From: Flavobacterium agrisoli | GTDB lineage: Bacteria; Bacteroidota; Bacteroidia; Flavobacteriales; Flavobacteriaceae | Reading direction: 5' to 3' | Assembly: GCF_016522065.1 (NCBI RefSeq) | Contig: NZ_JAEHFV010000004.1 | Span: 244,997 to 308,996 of the forward strand | DNA length: 64,000 nucleotides | Part shown: one piece after another, positions 9,776 through 16,310 of the stretch | How the letters are laid out: every line of letters starts with the position of its first letter | Position numbering within the stretch: position 1 is the first letter of the stretch | Made by a program: the position numbers and the translations under genes | The notes under the pieces: model-generated | The model's input: the letters and a program-made list of their open reading frames with translations, nothing else | Databases searched by the model: none | Told to the model about the DNA's origin: nothing

Positions 9776-9785
9776 AAAGGAGGTG
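9776..9785 (+). promoter_or_regulatory. Strong Shine-Dalgarno sequence in front of rpsU
   Basis: AAAGGAGGTG is nearly fully complementary to the 16S rRNA 3' tail and ends 8 bases before the ATG. This is exceptional here: the other starts I checked in this window have A-rich leaders without a GGAGG. In Flavobacterium ribosomes the anti-SD is masked by a pocket that includes bS21, so an SD on the bS21 gene itself fits published autogenous control. Confidence 0.9.
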
Positions 9786-9793
9786 TCAAAATT

Positions 9794-9988
9794 ATGTTAA
9801 TTATACCGATTAAAGACGGAGAAAATATTGATAGAGCGTTAAAACGTTACAAAAGAAAATTTGATAAAACAGGAACTGTTCGTCAATTAAGAGCACGTAC
9901 AGCTTTTATAAAACCGTCAGTTGTTAAGAGAGCGAAAGTTCAAAAAGCAGCTTACATTCAACGTTTGAAGGACAGCTTAGAAAGTTAA
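9794..9988 (+). CDS. rpsU: 30S ribosomal protein S21 (bS21)
   Basis: The 64-residue basic protein matches bS21: MLIIPIKDGENIDRALKRYKRKFDKTG with the conserved R..FV-like region replaced by RQLRARTAFIKPS and a Lys/Arg-rich second half. bS21 sits on the small-subunit platform near the 3' end of 16S rRNA. In Flavobacteria it helps hide the anti-Shine-Dalgarno, explaining why mRNAs of this group lack SDs. The gene has its own promoter, a very strong SD and a strong terminator, so it is a self-contained unit and probably self-regulated at translation. Confidence 0.97.
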   Translation: MLIIPIKDGENIDRALKRYKRKFDKTGTVRQLRARTAFIKPSVVKRAKVQKAAYIQRLKDSLES

Positions 9989-10011
9989 TCTTTTTTATGT
10001 ATTAAATAAAT

Positions 10012-10058
10012 ACCGTTAGTGGTCAAAATTTTATAATTTTGATGCTAACGGTTTTTTT
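10012..10058 (+). terminator. Terminator of rpsU
   Basis: A long hairpin: ACCGTTAG at 10012-10019 pairs with 10045-10052, and TCAAAATT at 10023-10030 with 10035-10042, with a small internal bulge, followed by a run of seven T from 10052. The xerC ATG comes only 7 bases later at 10059. Confidence 0.88.
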
Positions 10059-10952
10059 ATGGAAAAAAATGTAAAAGCTTTTGGGGATTATTTGCTTTTG
10101 GAAAAAAAATATTCCAAAAATACTGTGCAGGCATACGTGAAGGATTTGGTTGATTTTGAAAATTTTATTGTTGATCAGGCTGTTTGGGAGGATTTGGCGA
10201 GTGTTGAATTTGTGGCAATAAGAAACTGGGTGGTTGTTTTGGTTGATTCTGGTTTAGAGAGCAAAACAGTTAATCGTAAAATGGCTTCTTTAAAAGCTTT
10301 CTATAAGTTTTTGTTAAAGAGTAGGCAAATAGCGGTGAATCCGATGTTGAAATACAAAGCGCTAAAGGTGGCTAAAAATATTCAAATTCCTTTTTCGGAA
10401 AAAGAATTGAAATTAGTGTTAGAGGAATTTGATGAGGAAGATGGTTTTCTCGCAAAACGAGATAGGTTAATTGTGGAGTTGTTTTATGTAACCGGAATTC
10501 GTCGCTCAGAATTGATTGAGTTGAAGTTGAATTCTTTTGATTTAACTCGTGATGTGGTAAAAGTGTTGGGTAAAAGAAATAAAGAGCGCTTGATTCCTTT
10601 GTTGCCTAAAATAAAAGATCAGATTAAAGAATATTTAAAAGATCGTAGTGAGTTGGGGATTGTAGGAGATGATTATTTTTTTGTTTCTAAAAAAGGGTTA
10701 AAATTGAGTGAAAGCTTTGTGTATAGGTTAATAAATGTTTACTTTAGTAAGGTTTCTGAGAAAGTAAAAAAAAGTCCGCATATCCTCAGGCATACATTTG
10801 CCACGCATCTCTTAAATAATGGTGCTGAATTGAATTCTATTAAAGAATTGTTGGGGCATTCGAGTTTGGCATCAACGCAAGTGTATACGCATTCGAGTTT
10901 AGCAGAACTTCAAAAAGTATATAAAGAAGCGCATCCTAGGAATAAGAAGTGA
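10059..10952 (+). CDS. xerC: Tyrosine recombinase XerC
   Basis: The 297-residue protein has an N-terminal SAM-like core-binding domain (about 1-90) and a C-terminal catalytic domain with the expected residues: Arg in VTGIRRSELIEL, His and Arg in HILRHTFATHLL, His in LLGHSSLASTQ and the nucleophile Tyr in VYTHSSL. XerC with XerD resolves chromosome dimers at dif. Size and the conserved rpsU-xerC-hpf neighbourhood argue for the housekeeping recombinase and not a phage integrase. The start codon comes only 7 bases after the rpsU terminator's T-run begins, so read-through from rpsU may supply the transcript. Confidence 0.9.
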   Translation: MEKNVKAFGDYLLLEKKYSKNTVQAYVKDLVDFENFIVDQAVWEDLASVEFVAIRNWVVVLVDSGLESKTVNRKMASLKAFYKFLLKSRQIAVNPMLKYKALKVAKNIQIPFSEKELKLVLEEFDEEDGFLAKRDRLIVELFYVTGIRRSELIELKLNSFDLTRDVVKVLGKRNKERLIPLLPKIKDQIKEYLKDRSELGIVGDDYFFVSKKGLKLSESFVYRLINVYFSKVSEKVKKSPHILRHTFATHLLNNGAELNSIKELLGHSSLASTQVYTHSSLAELQKVYKEAHPRNKK

Positions 10953-10989
10953 TTCTTTAGTTTATTGTTTAATCCTAAAATTTTGTATT

Positions 10990-11292
10990 ATGAAGGTAAA
11001 TGTTCATGCAGTTAACTTCGCAGTTGACAAAAAACTGGTAAATTTTGTTCAAGGAAGAATGGATAAATTAGAAAAGTATTATGACCGAGTGGTGTCGTCG
11101 GATGTGTATTTGAAGGTCGAGCGGACTAGTGATAAAGAGAATAAGTGTGTGGAGATAAAAGTAAATGTACCTGGTGATGATTTTTTGGTCAAAAAACAAT
11201 GCAAAAGTTTTGAAGAAGCAGTGGAGCTTTCTGCTGAATCTCTCGAGCGTTCTTTGGTTAAAAGGAAGGAAAAAACAAGAACACATCTATAA
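10990..11292 (+). CDS. hpf: Ribosome hibernation promoting factor (short HPF/YfiA type)
   Basis: The 100-residue protein matches the HPF/RaiA (S30AE) fold: MKVNVHAVNFAVDKKLVNFVQGRMDKLEKYYD, then a V.L.V......K.VEI.VNVPG strand pattern, and a basic helix SFEEAVELSAESLERSLVKRK. It binds the decoding centre and silences ribosomes in stationary phase. It is the short form without the dimerising C-terminal domain. It follows xerC by 37 bases, so the two are likely co-transcribed. Confidence 0.9.
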   Translation: MKVNVHAVNFAVDKKLVNFVQGRMDKLEKYYDRVVSSDVYLKVERTSDKENKCVEIKVNVPGDDFLVKKQCKSFEEAVELSAESLERSLVKRKEKTRTHL

Positions 11293-11317
11293 ATTGAAAA
11301 ATTTTTCAAAAAATGTT

Positions 11318-11346
11318 TTGAATCCTAGATAAAATCTCTACATTTG
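11318..11346 (+). promoter_or_regulatory. Promoter of the tRNA-tuf operon (-33 TTG, -7 TACATTTG)
   Basis: TTTTG ending at 11320 and TACATTTG at 11339-11346 are separated by 18 bases, a textbook Bacteroidota promoter. It should start transcription near 11351-11353, inside the hairpin described next. Confidence 0.8.
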
Positions 11347-11347
11347 C

Positions 11348-11374
11348 AGTCCGTTAGAAATAGCGGACTTTTTT
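11348..11374 (+). terminator. GAAA-loop hairpin with T-run overlapping the tRNA operon transcription start
   Basis: AGTCCGTTA at 11348-11356 pairs with 11361-11369 (one G-U wobble) around a GAAA tetraloop, followed by six T. It has the form of an intrinsic terminator for xerC-hpf, yet it lies right at the expected start site of the tRNA-tuf transcript. Confidence 0.7.
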
Positions 11375-11384
11375 ATTGAAAAAT

Positions 11385-11458
11385 GCCGATGTAGCTCAGC
11401 TGGCTAGAGCAGCTGATTTGTAATCAGCAGGTCGTGGGTTCGAGTCCCTCTATCGGCT
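11385..11458 (+). tRNA. tRNA-Thr (anticodon TGT)
   Basis: A 74-base cloverleaf: acceptor GCCGATG pairs with TATCGGC, D arm GCTC..GAGC, anticodon stem GCTGA/TCAGC around the loop TTTGTAA (anticodon TGT), and T arm GTGGG TTCGAGT CCCTC with a G-U. The 3' CCA is not encoded. Confidence 0.95.
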
Positions 11459-11486
11459 CTTTTTTTTGAAATATTGTATTAGGTTC

Positions 11487-11567
11487 GGGGAGATACTCAA
11501 GCGGCCAACGAGGGCAGACTGTAAATCTGCTGTGAAAACTTCGCAGGTTCGAATCCTGCTCTCCCCA
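11487..11567 (+). tRNA. tRNA-Tyr (anticodon GTA)
   Basis: An 81-base class II tRNA with a long variable arm. Acceptor GGGGAGA pairs with TCTCCCC, the anticodon stem GCAGA/TCTGC encloses CTGTAAA (GTA). The CCA is not encoded. Confidence 0.95.
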
Positions 11568-11621
11568 CTAAATTTCAGTTAAAATCCTGAAAAGGATAAG
11601 TTTGGTTGAAATTTGTCTGTC

Positions 11622-11693
11622 GCCGGTGTAGCTCAGGGGTAGAGTGCTTCCTTGGTAAGGAAGAGGTCTCGGGTTCAAATCCCGACATTGGCT
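11622..11693 (+). tRNA. tRNA-Thr (anticodon GGT)
   Basis: A 72-base cloverleaf: acceptor GCCGGTG pairs with CATTGGC (two G-U pairs), anticodon stem CTTCC/GGAAG around TTGGTAA (anticodon GGT), T arm CGGG TTCAAAT CCCG. CCA is not encoded. In E. coli a tRNA-Gly lies between Tyr and this Thr; it is absent here (11568-11621 folds into no tRNA). Confidence 0.95.
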
Positions 11694-11747
11694 CAAGTAG
11701 TAGGAAATTGAAAATTAATATATAACTAAGATTAAAAATTAAGTAAA

Positions 11748-12935
11748 ATGGCAAAGGAGAATTTTAATCGTTCCAAACCGCACTTAAACATAGGTACAAT
11801 TGGACACGTGGATCACGGAAAAACTACATTAACTGCTGCAATCACGAAAGTATTGTCTGATGCAGGTTACTGTCAAGCAAAATCTTTTGATCAAATCGAT
11901 AACGCTCCAGAGGAGAAAGAAAGAGGTATTACTATTAATACATCTCACGTAGAATATGAAACAGCTAATCGTCACTACGCTCACGTTGACTGTCCAGGTC
12001 ACGCGGATTACGTAAAAAACATGGTTACTGGTGCTGCTCAAATGGATGGTGCTATCTTGGTAGTTGCTGCTACAGATGGTCCAATGCCACAAACTCGTGA
12101 GCATATCCTTTTAGGTCGTCAGGTTGGTATTCCAAGAATCGTTGTATTCATGAATAAAGTGGATATGGTTGATGATCCTGAGTTGTTAGAGCTTGTTGAA
12201 ATGGAAATTAGAGATTTATTATCTTTCTATGAGTATGATGGAGATAATGGTCCTGTTGTTCAAGGTTCTGCTTTAGGAGGATTGAATAATGATGCTGCTT
12301 GGGTTCCTAAAATTTTAGAATTGATGGAAGCTGTTGATAGCTGGATCGAAGAGCCAGTTCGTGACGTTGCTAAACCATTCTTGATGCCAGTTGAAGACGT
12401 GTTTACAATTACAGGTCGTGGAACTGTTGCTACAGGTCGTATCGAAACTGGAGTTGCTAATACTGGAGATCCTGTTGAGATCATTGGTATGGGAGCTGAA
12501 AAATTGACTTCTACTATTACTGGAGTTGAGATGTTCCGTAAAATCTTAGATAGAGGTGAGGCTGGAGATAACGTAGGTTTGTTGTTAAGAGGTATTGATA
12601 AAGCTGATATCAAACGTGGTATGGTTATTATTAAGCCAGGATCTGTTAAGCCACACGCTAAATTCAAAGCTGAGGTTTATATCTTGAAAAAAGAAGAAGG
12701 TGGACGTCACACGCCATTCCATAATAACTACCGTCCACAGTTTTATGTGCGTACAACTGACGTGACTGGGGTTATTACTTTACCAGCTGGAGTAGAGATG
12801 GTAATGCCAGGTGATAACTTGACTATCGAGGTTGCTTTGTTAAGCCCAATCGCGATGAATGTAGGTTTGCGTTTCGCTATCCGTGAAGGTGGTAGAACTG
12901 TAGGTGCAGGTCAGGTTACTGAAATTGTTGAGTAA
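11748..12935 (+). CDS. tuf: Translation elongation factor Tu
   Basis: The 395-residue protein is unmistakable EF-Tu: P-loop GHVDHGKT at residues 19-26, switch I RGITI, DCPGH, NKVD for guanine recognition, then the two beta-barrel domains ending VTEIVE. It delivers aminoacyl-tRNA to the ribosome. It is downstream of three tRNA genes with no promoter box of its own visible, so it is probably co-transcribed with them. Codon use is typical of a very highly expressed gene. Confidence 0.99.
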   Translation: MAKENFNRSKPHLNIGTIGHVDHGKTTLTAAITKVLSDAGYCQAKSFDQIDNAPEEKERGITINTSHVEYETANRHYAHVDCPGHADYVKNMVTGAAQMDGAILVVAATDGPMPQTREHILLGRQVGIPRIVVFMNKVDMVDDPELLELVEMEIRDLLSFYEYDGDNGPVVQGSALGGLNNDAAWVPKILELMEAVDSWIEEPVRDVAKPFLMPVEDVFTITGRGTVATGRIETGVANTGDPVEIIGMGAEKLTSTITGVEMFRKILDRGEAGDNVGLLLRGIDKADIKRGMVIIKPGSVKPHAKFKAEVYILKKEEGGRHTPFHNNYRPQFYVRTTDVTGVITLPAGVEMVMPGDNLTIEVALLSPIAMNVGLRFAIREGGRTVGAGQVTEIVE

Positions 12936-12953
12936 TTATTCAAACAAATAAAT

Positions 12954-12998
12954 AAAGCCAGTTTAGTTTCTTTTTTATGAAATTTAATACTGGCTTTT
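12954..12998 (+). terminator. Weak hairpin after tuf
   Basis: AAAGCCAGT (12954-12962) pairs perfectly with ACTGGCTTT (12989-12997), but the loop is 26 bases long and only a short T-run follows. It may be a partial terminator, since tRNA-Trp and secE begin right after without a clear promoter. Confidence 0.45.
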
Positions 12999-13000
12999 AT

Positions 13001-13071
13001 ACGGGCGTAGTTCAAGGGTAGAATAGCGGTCTCCAAAACCGTTGATGGGGGTTCGAATCCCTCCGCCCGTG
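13001..13071 (+). tRNA. tRNA-Trp (anticodon CCA)
   Basis: A 71-base cloverleaf: acceptor ACGGGCG pairs with CGCCCGT, anticodon stem GCGGT/ACCGT around CTCCAAA (CCA), T arm GGGGG TTCGAAT CCCTC. CCA end not encoded. It lies between tuf and secE, the usual bacterial place. Confidence 0.95.
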
Positions 13072-13088
13072 CAATAAAAATATAGCAA

Positions 13089-13286
13089 ATGGCAAAAATT
13101 GTTAATTACATATCGGAATCATTCGAGGAGTTAAAGTCAAATGTAACCTGGCCTACTTGGGCTGAAGTGCAAAAATTGACAATTATTGTGGCTGTTTTTT
13201 CAGTCTTATTCGCTTTGGCAACATGGGGGGTAGATGAGTTTTTTGCAAAAGTATTGGCTGGATTTTTTAATTGGATTAAAGCGTAA
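13089..13286 (+). CDS. secE: Preprotein translocase subunit SecE
   Basis: A 65-residue protein with an amphipathic helix (YISESFEELKSNVTWPTWAEVQKLT, containing the conserved VTWPT) followed by one membrane helix (IIVAVFSVLFALATWGVDEFF). This is the short single-helix SecE that clamps SecY in the translocon. Its position just before nusG is conserved in most bacteria. Confidence 0.95.
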   Translation: MAKIVNYISESFEELKSNVTWPTWAEVQKLTIIVAVFSVLFALATWGVDEFFAKVLAGFFNWIKA

Positions 13287-13295
13287 ATTTTTGTG

Positions 13296-13847
13296 ATGGC
13301 TGAAAATAATATGAAAAAATGGTATGTGGTTCGAGCAGTAAGCGGACAAGAAAATAAAGTTAAAGCTTATATCGAGACTGAAATTGCTAGATTAGGGATG
13401 GAGGATTATGTTTCTCAGGTTTTGGTTCCTACTGAGAAAGTGGTGACTGTAAAAGATGGGAAAAAATCGGCTAAGGAGAAAGTGTATTTTCCTGGTTATG
13501 TGATGATTGAAGCTAATTTAGTGGGTGAGGTACCTCATATTATTAAATCTATTACCAGTGTGATTGGGTTTTTAGGGGAAGTAAAAGGTGGTGAACCTGT
13601 TCCTTTGAGAATGTCTGAAGTAAATAGAATGTTAGGTAAGGTAGATGAATTGGCTGTAAATACCGATACACATGCGATACCTTTCAGTGTTGGTGAAACG
13701 GTTAAAGTGATTGATGGTCCTTTTAATGGTTTTAACGGTACGGTTGAAAAAGTAAATGAAGAGAAGCGTAAACTTGAAGTAATGGTGAAAATTTTCGGAA
13801 GAAAAACGCCTTTGGAATTGAGTTTTATGCAAGTTGAAAAAGTATAA
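13296..13847 (+). CDS. nusG: Transcription termination/antitermination protein NusG
   Basis: A 183-residue protein with the NGN domain (KKWYVVRAVSGQENKVKAYIE, then FPGYVMIEANL) and a C-terminal KOW domain (FSVGETVKVIDGPFNGFNGTVEKVN). It travels with RNA polymerase, couples it to the ribosome and supports Rho. I chose the ATG at 13296; a GTG three bases upstream is also in frame, and a further ATG at 13311 would give MKKWYVV. It lies 9 bases after secE. Confidence 0.97.
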   Translation: MAENNMKKWYVVRAVSGQENKVKAYIETEIARLGMEDYVSQVLVPTEKVVTVKDGKKSAKEKVYFPGYVMIEANLVGEVPHIIKSITSVIGFLGEVKGGEPVPLRMSEVNRMLGKVDELAVNTDTHAIPFSVGETVKVIDGPFNGFNGTVEKVNEEKRKLEVMVKIFGRKTPLELSFMQVEKV

Positions 13848-13915
13848 TTTTATTGTTACATATATAACAACCATTACATTCGCTTCCAATTGATTGTAAT
13901 GTAAATTTTTTTAAA
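13848..13915 (+). promoter_or_regulatory. rplK leader with small hairpins
   Basis: The 68-base spacer contains TGTTA/TAACA around a short loop and CATTACA/TGTAATG further on. In many bacteria ribosomal protein L1 represses translation at the rplK leader; these hairpins are candidates for that target, but I cannot match them to a known L1 motif. Confidence 0.35.
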
Positions 13916-14353
13916 ATGGCTAAAGAGATAAGTAAAGTAGTTAAACTACAAGTTAAGGGAGGTGCTGCGAATCCATCGCCACCGGTTGGACCTGCTCTAG
14001 GAGCTGCTGGGGTTAACATCATGGAGTTTTGTAAGCAATTTAATGCTAGAACTCAAGATAAACCTGGCAAAGTTTTACCAGTACAAATTACTGTTTACAA
14101 AGACAAATCTTTTGACTTTGTTGTTAAGACTCCTCCAGCTGCGGTTCAATTAATGGAAGCTGCAAAGCTAAAATCTGGTTCTGGTGAGCCTAATCGTAAA
14201 AAAGTAGCTAGTGTTACTTGGGAACAAATTAGAGCTATTGCTGAAGACAAAATGCCAGACTTAAATGCATTCACGATGGAGTCTGCTATGAGTATGATTG
14301 CAGGAACAGCTAGATCTATGGGTATAACTGTATCAGGAGATGCTCCTTTTTAA
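13916..14353 (+). CDS. rplK: 50S ribosomal protein L11
   Basis: The 145-residue protein shows the L11 core: [23 protein letters not shown] at the N-terminus and [38 protein letters not shown] at the C-terminal RNA-binding domain. It forms the GTPase-associated centre with 23S rRNA. First gene of the L11-L1-L10-L7/L12 run. Confidence 0.98.
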   Translation: MAKEISKVVKLQVKGGAANPSPPVGPALGAAGVNIMEFCKQFNARTQDKPGKVLPVQITVYKDKSFDFVVKTPPAAVQLMEAAKLKSGSGEPNRKKVASVTWEQIRAIAEDKMPDLNAFTMESAMSMIAGTARSMGITVSGDAPF

Positions 14354-14366
14354 TTAAAAAAAAGAC

Positions 14367-15056
14367 ATGGCAAAATTAACAAAAAAGCAAAAAGAGGCTG
14401 CTTCAAAAATTGAAAAGAATAAATTATATTCTCTTAAAGACGCTGCTGCTTTAATTAAAGTAGTTGCATCTGCAAAATTTGATGAGTCTGTTGATATCGC
14501 TGTTCGTTTAGGTGTAGATCCTAGAAAAGCGAATCAAATGGTAAGAGGTGTGGTTACATTACCTCACGGAACAGGTAAAGATGTAAAAGTATTAGCATTA
14601 GTTACACCAGATAAAGAAGCCGAAGCTAAAGAAGCAGGAGCTGATTTCGTTGGTTTAGATGAGTACTTGCAAAAAATTAAAGACGGTTGGACAGATGTTG
14701 ATGTTATCATCACCATGCCTGCAGTAATGGGTAAATTAGGTCCATTAGGTCGTATTTTAGGACCTAGAGGTTTAATGCCAAACCCTAAGACAGGTACAGT
14801 TACTATGGATGTAGCAAAAGCTGTTCAAGAAGTTAAAGCTGGTAAAATTGACTTTAAAGTTGATAAAACTGGTATCGTGCATGCAGGAATTGGTAAGGTT
14901 TCTTTTGGAGCTGAGCAAATTGTTGACAACGCACACGAGATTATTCAAACATTAATTAAACTTAAACCAACTGCTGCTAAAGGTACCTATATTAAAGGTA
15001 TTCACCTTACAAGCACTATGAGTCCTGCTATTGCATTAGACCCAAAGGCAGTATAA
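14367..15056 (+). CDS. rplA: 50S ribosomal protein L1
   Basis: The 229-residue protein has the L1 signature region [22 protein letters not shown] and a start rich in Lys ([23 protein letters not shown]). L1 forms the mobile stalk that moves E-site tRNA and in many bacteria represses its own operon. It follows rplK with a 13-base gap. Confidence 0.98.
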   Translation: MAKLTKKQKEAASKIEKNKLYSLKDAAALIKVVASAKFDESVDIAVRLGVDPRKANQMVRGVVTLPHGTGKDVKVLALVTPDKEAEAKEAGADFVGLDEYLQKIKDGWTDVDVIITMPAVMGKLGPLGRILGPRGLMPNPKTGTVTMDVAKAVQEVKAGKIDFKVDKTGIVHAGIGKVSFGAEQIVDNAHEIIQTLIKLKPTAAKGTYIKGIHLTSTMSPAIALDPKAV

Positions 15057-15078
15057 TTGGTAGTTAAAAATTTTTAGT

Positions 15079-15576
15079 ATGACTAGAGAAGAAAAATCAA
15101 TCGCGATTGAAGATTTAACTGCACAGTTAGCTGGTACAAATATTGTTTATGTAGCAGATATTTCTGGACTTAATGCAGAAACTACTTCAAGCTTAAGAAG
15201 AGCATGTTTTAAAGCAGGTGTAAAATTAGAAGTTGTAAAAAATACGTTGCTTGCAAAAGCAATGGAAGCTTCTGATAAAGATTATGGTGATTTACCTACT
15301 GTTTTAAAAGGGAACACTTCTATTTTTATTGCTGAAGTTGCCAATGCACCTGGTAAGATTATCAAAGATTTTCGTAAAAAATCAGATAAGCCAATTTTAA
15401 AAGGGGCTTTTATTAATTCTGAGATTTATATCGGAGATAATCAATTAGAAGCATTAGCTACTATTAAATCTAAAGAAGAGCTTATTGGAGAGGTTATTGG
15501 ATTATTGCAATCACCTGCTCAAAGAATTATTGCTGCTCTTCAAAACAAATTTGCTGGAGAAGAATCAGCAGAATAA
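15079..15576 (+). CDS. rplJ: 50S ribosomal protein L10
   Basis: The 165-residue protein matches L10: MTREEKSIAIEDL, VKNTLLAKAMEA in the rRNA-binding part, KKSDKPILKGAFI, and a C-terminal helix (PAQRIIAALQNKFA) that docks L7/L12 dimers. It anchors the L12 stalk. Gap to rplA 22 bases; a 97-base spacer with no clear terminator leads to rplL. Confidence 0.97.
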   Translation: MTREEKSIAIEDLTAQLAGTNIVYVADISGLNAETTSSLRRACFKAGVKLEVVKNTLLAKAMEASDKDYGDLPTVLKGNTSIFIAEVANAPGKIIKDFRKKSDKPILKGAFINSEIYIGDNQLEALATIKSKEELIGEVIGLLQSPAQRIIAALQNKFAGEESAE

Positions 15577-15673
15577 GTTTGTGTATATAGCTGGTAATTA
15601 AATTGCTGGTTTACAAAAATGAACGCACATAAATAATTATAATTTTACAAATCATTTTAAAACGATAGAAAAA

Positions 15674-16045
15674 ATGGCAGATTTGAAACAATTCGCAGAA
15701 CAATTAGTTAACTTAACTGTAAAAGAAGTTAACGAGTTAGCAACAATATTAAAAGATGAGTATGGAATTGAGCCTGCTGCTGCAGCTGTTGTAGTTGCTG
15801 CTGGTGGAGCTGAAGGTGGAGCTGAAGATGCTCAAACAGAATTTACTGTAGTATTGAAAGAAGCTGGTGCTTCTAAATTAGCTGTAGTAAAATTAGTTAA
15901 AGAACTTACAGGTTTAGGTCTTAAAGAAGCTAAAGATATCGTAGATGGTGCTCCATCTAACGTTAAAGAAGGTGTTTCTAAAGAAGAGGCTGAAGGTCTT
16001 AAAAAATCATTAGAAGAAGCTGGAGCTGTAGTTGAACTTAAATAA
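15674..16045 (+). CDS. rplL: 50S ribosomal protein L7/L12
   Basis: The 123-residue acidic protein has the N-terminal dimerisation helix pair ([19 protein letters not shown]), an Ala/Gly-rich hinge (about 35-55) and the C-terminal factor-binding domain with [27 protein letters not shown]. It recruits EF-Tu, EF-G and IF2 to the ribosome. Confidence 0.98.
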   Translation: MADLKQFAEQLVNLTVKEVNELATILKDEYGIEPAAAAVVVAAGGAEGGAEDAQTEFTVVLKEAGASKLAVVKLVKELTGLGLKEAKDIVDGAPSNVKEGVSKEEAEGLKKSLEEAGAVVELK

Positions 16046-16067
16046 GTTTACTCGGTTTTAAGAACTA

Positions 16068-16110
16068 GGTTTAGGTCTTGAGTTAAAGCTCAATGGCCTA
16101 AACCATTTTT
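16068..16110 (+). terminator. Attenuator-like hairpin between rplL and rpoB
   Basis: GGTTTAGGTC at 16068-16077 pairs with GGCCTAAACC at 16095-16104 (one G-U), with a further TTGAG/CTCAA extension, followed by ATTTTT. Partial termination between ribosomal stalk genes and rpoB is known in other bacteria and is likely here. Confidence 0.65.
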
Positions 16111-16310
16111 CGTATAATAAAATAGATCAAGTTTTATTATTCCATAGTTTAAAATACGAAAAAGTTTTTTTATCAATACGAAGAAAAAAAATGAAGCCGG
16201 TTTTAGTTGTTTTATTTTTAAAGATGTATTGATTATAAAAAGAAAGTATACCTTAAACAATGTGTTTTACACAAAAAACTACTTTTTTTTAATCAAAATT
16301 TTGTCCATTG
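16106..16310 (+). promoter_or_regulatory. Structured rpoB leader
   Basis: After the attenuator come further inverted repeats: TTTTTCGTAT (16106-16115) with ATACGAAAAA (16154-16163), an inner ATAATAAAA/TTTTATTAT hairpin (16114-16122 with 16132-16140), ATCAATAC (16172-16179) with GTATTGAT (16226-16233), and GTGT/ACAC near 16262. No TAnnTTTG box is visible, so this is leader RNA, not a new promoter. Confidence 0.5.

Noticed and set aside
10059..10952. Tyrosine recombinase as a prophage or island integrase next to tRNA genes
   Set aside because: The catalytic set, length and neighbours (rpsU, hpf, tuf) are those of housekeeping XerC, and no att repeats or phage genes are near the tRNAs.
12260..12667. 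Minus-strand frame of 135 residues within tuf
   Set aside because: It lies fully inside EF-Tu, has repetitive low-complexity composition and no start context; it is a shadow of codon bias. The same applies to frames inside rpoB, acnB (30601-31050), accA (45572-46003) and dnaB (46624-47142).
16191..16232. Possible 13-residue leader peptide before rpoB (ATG to TGA)
   Set aside because: It is too short to support, has no regulatory codon run, and overlaps a structured leader.
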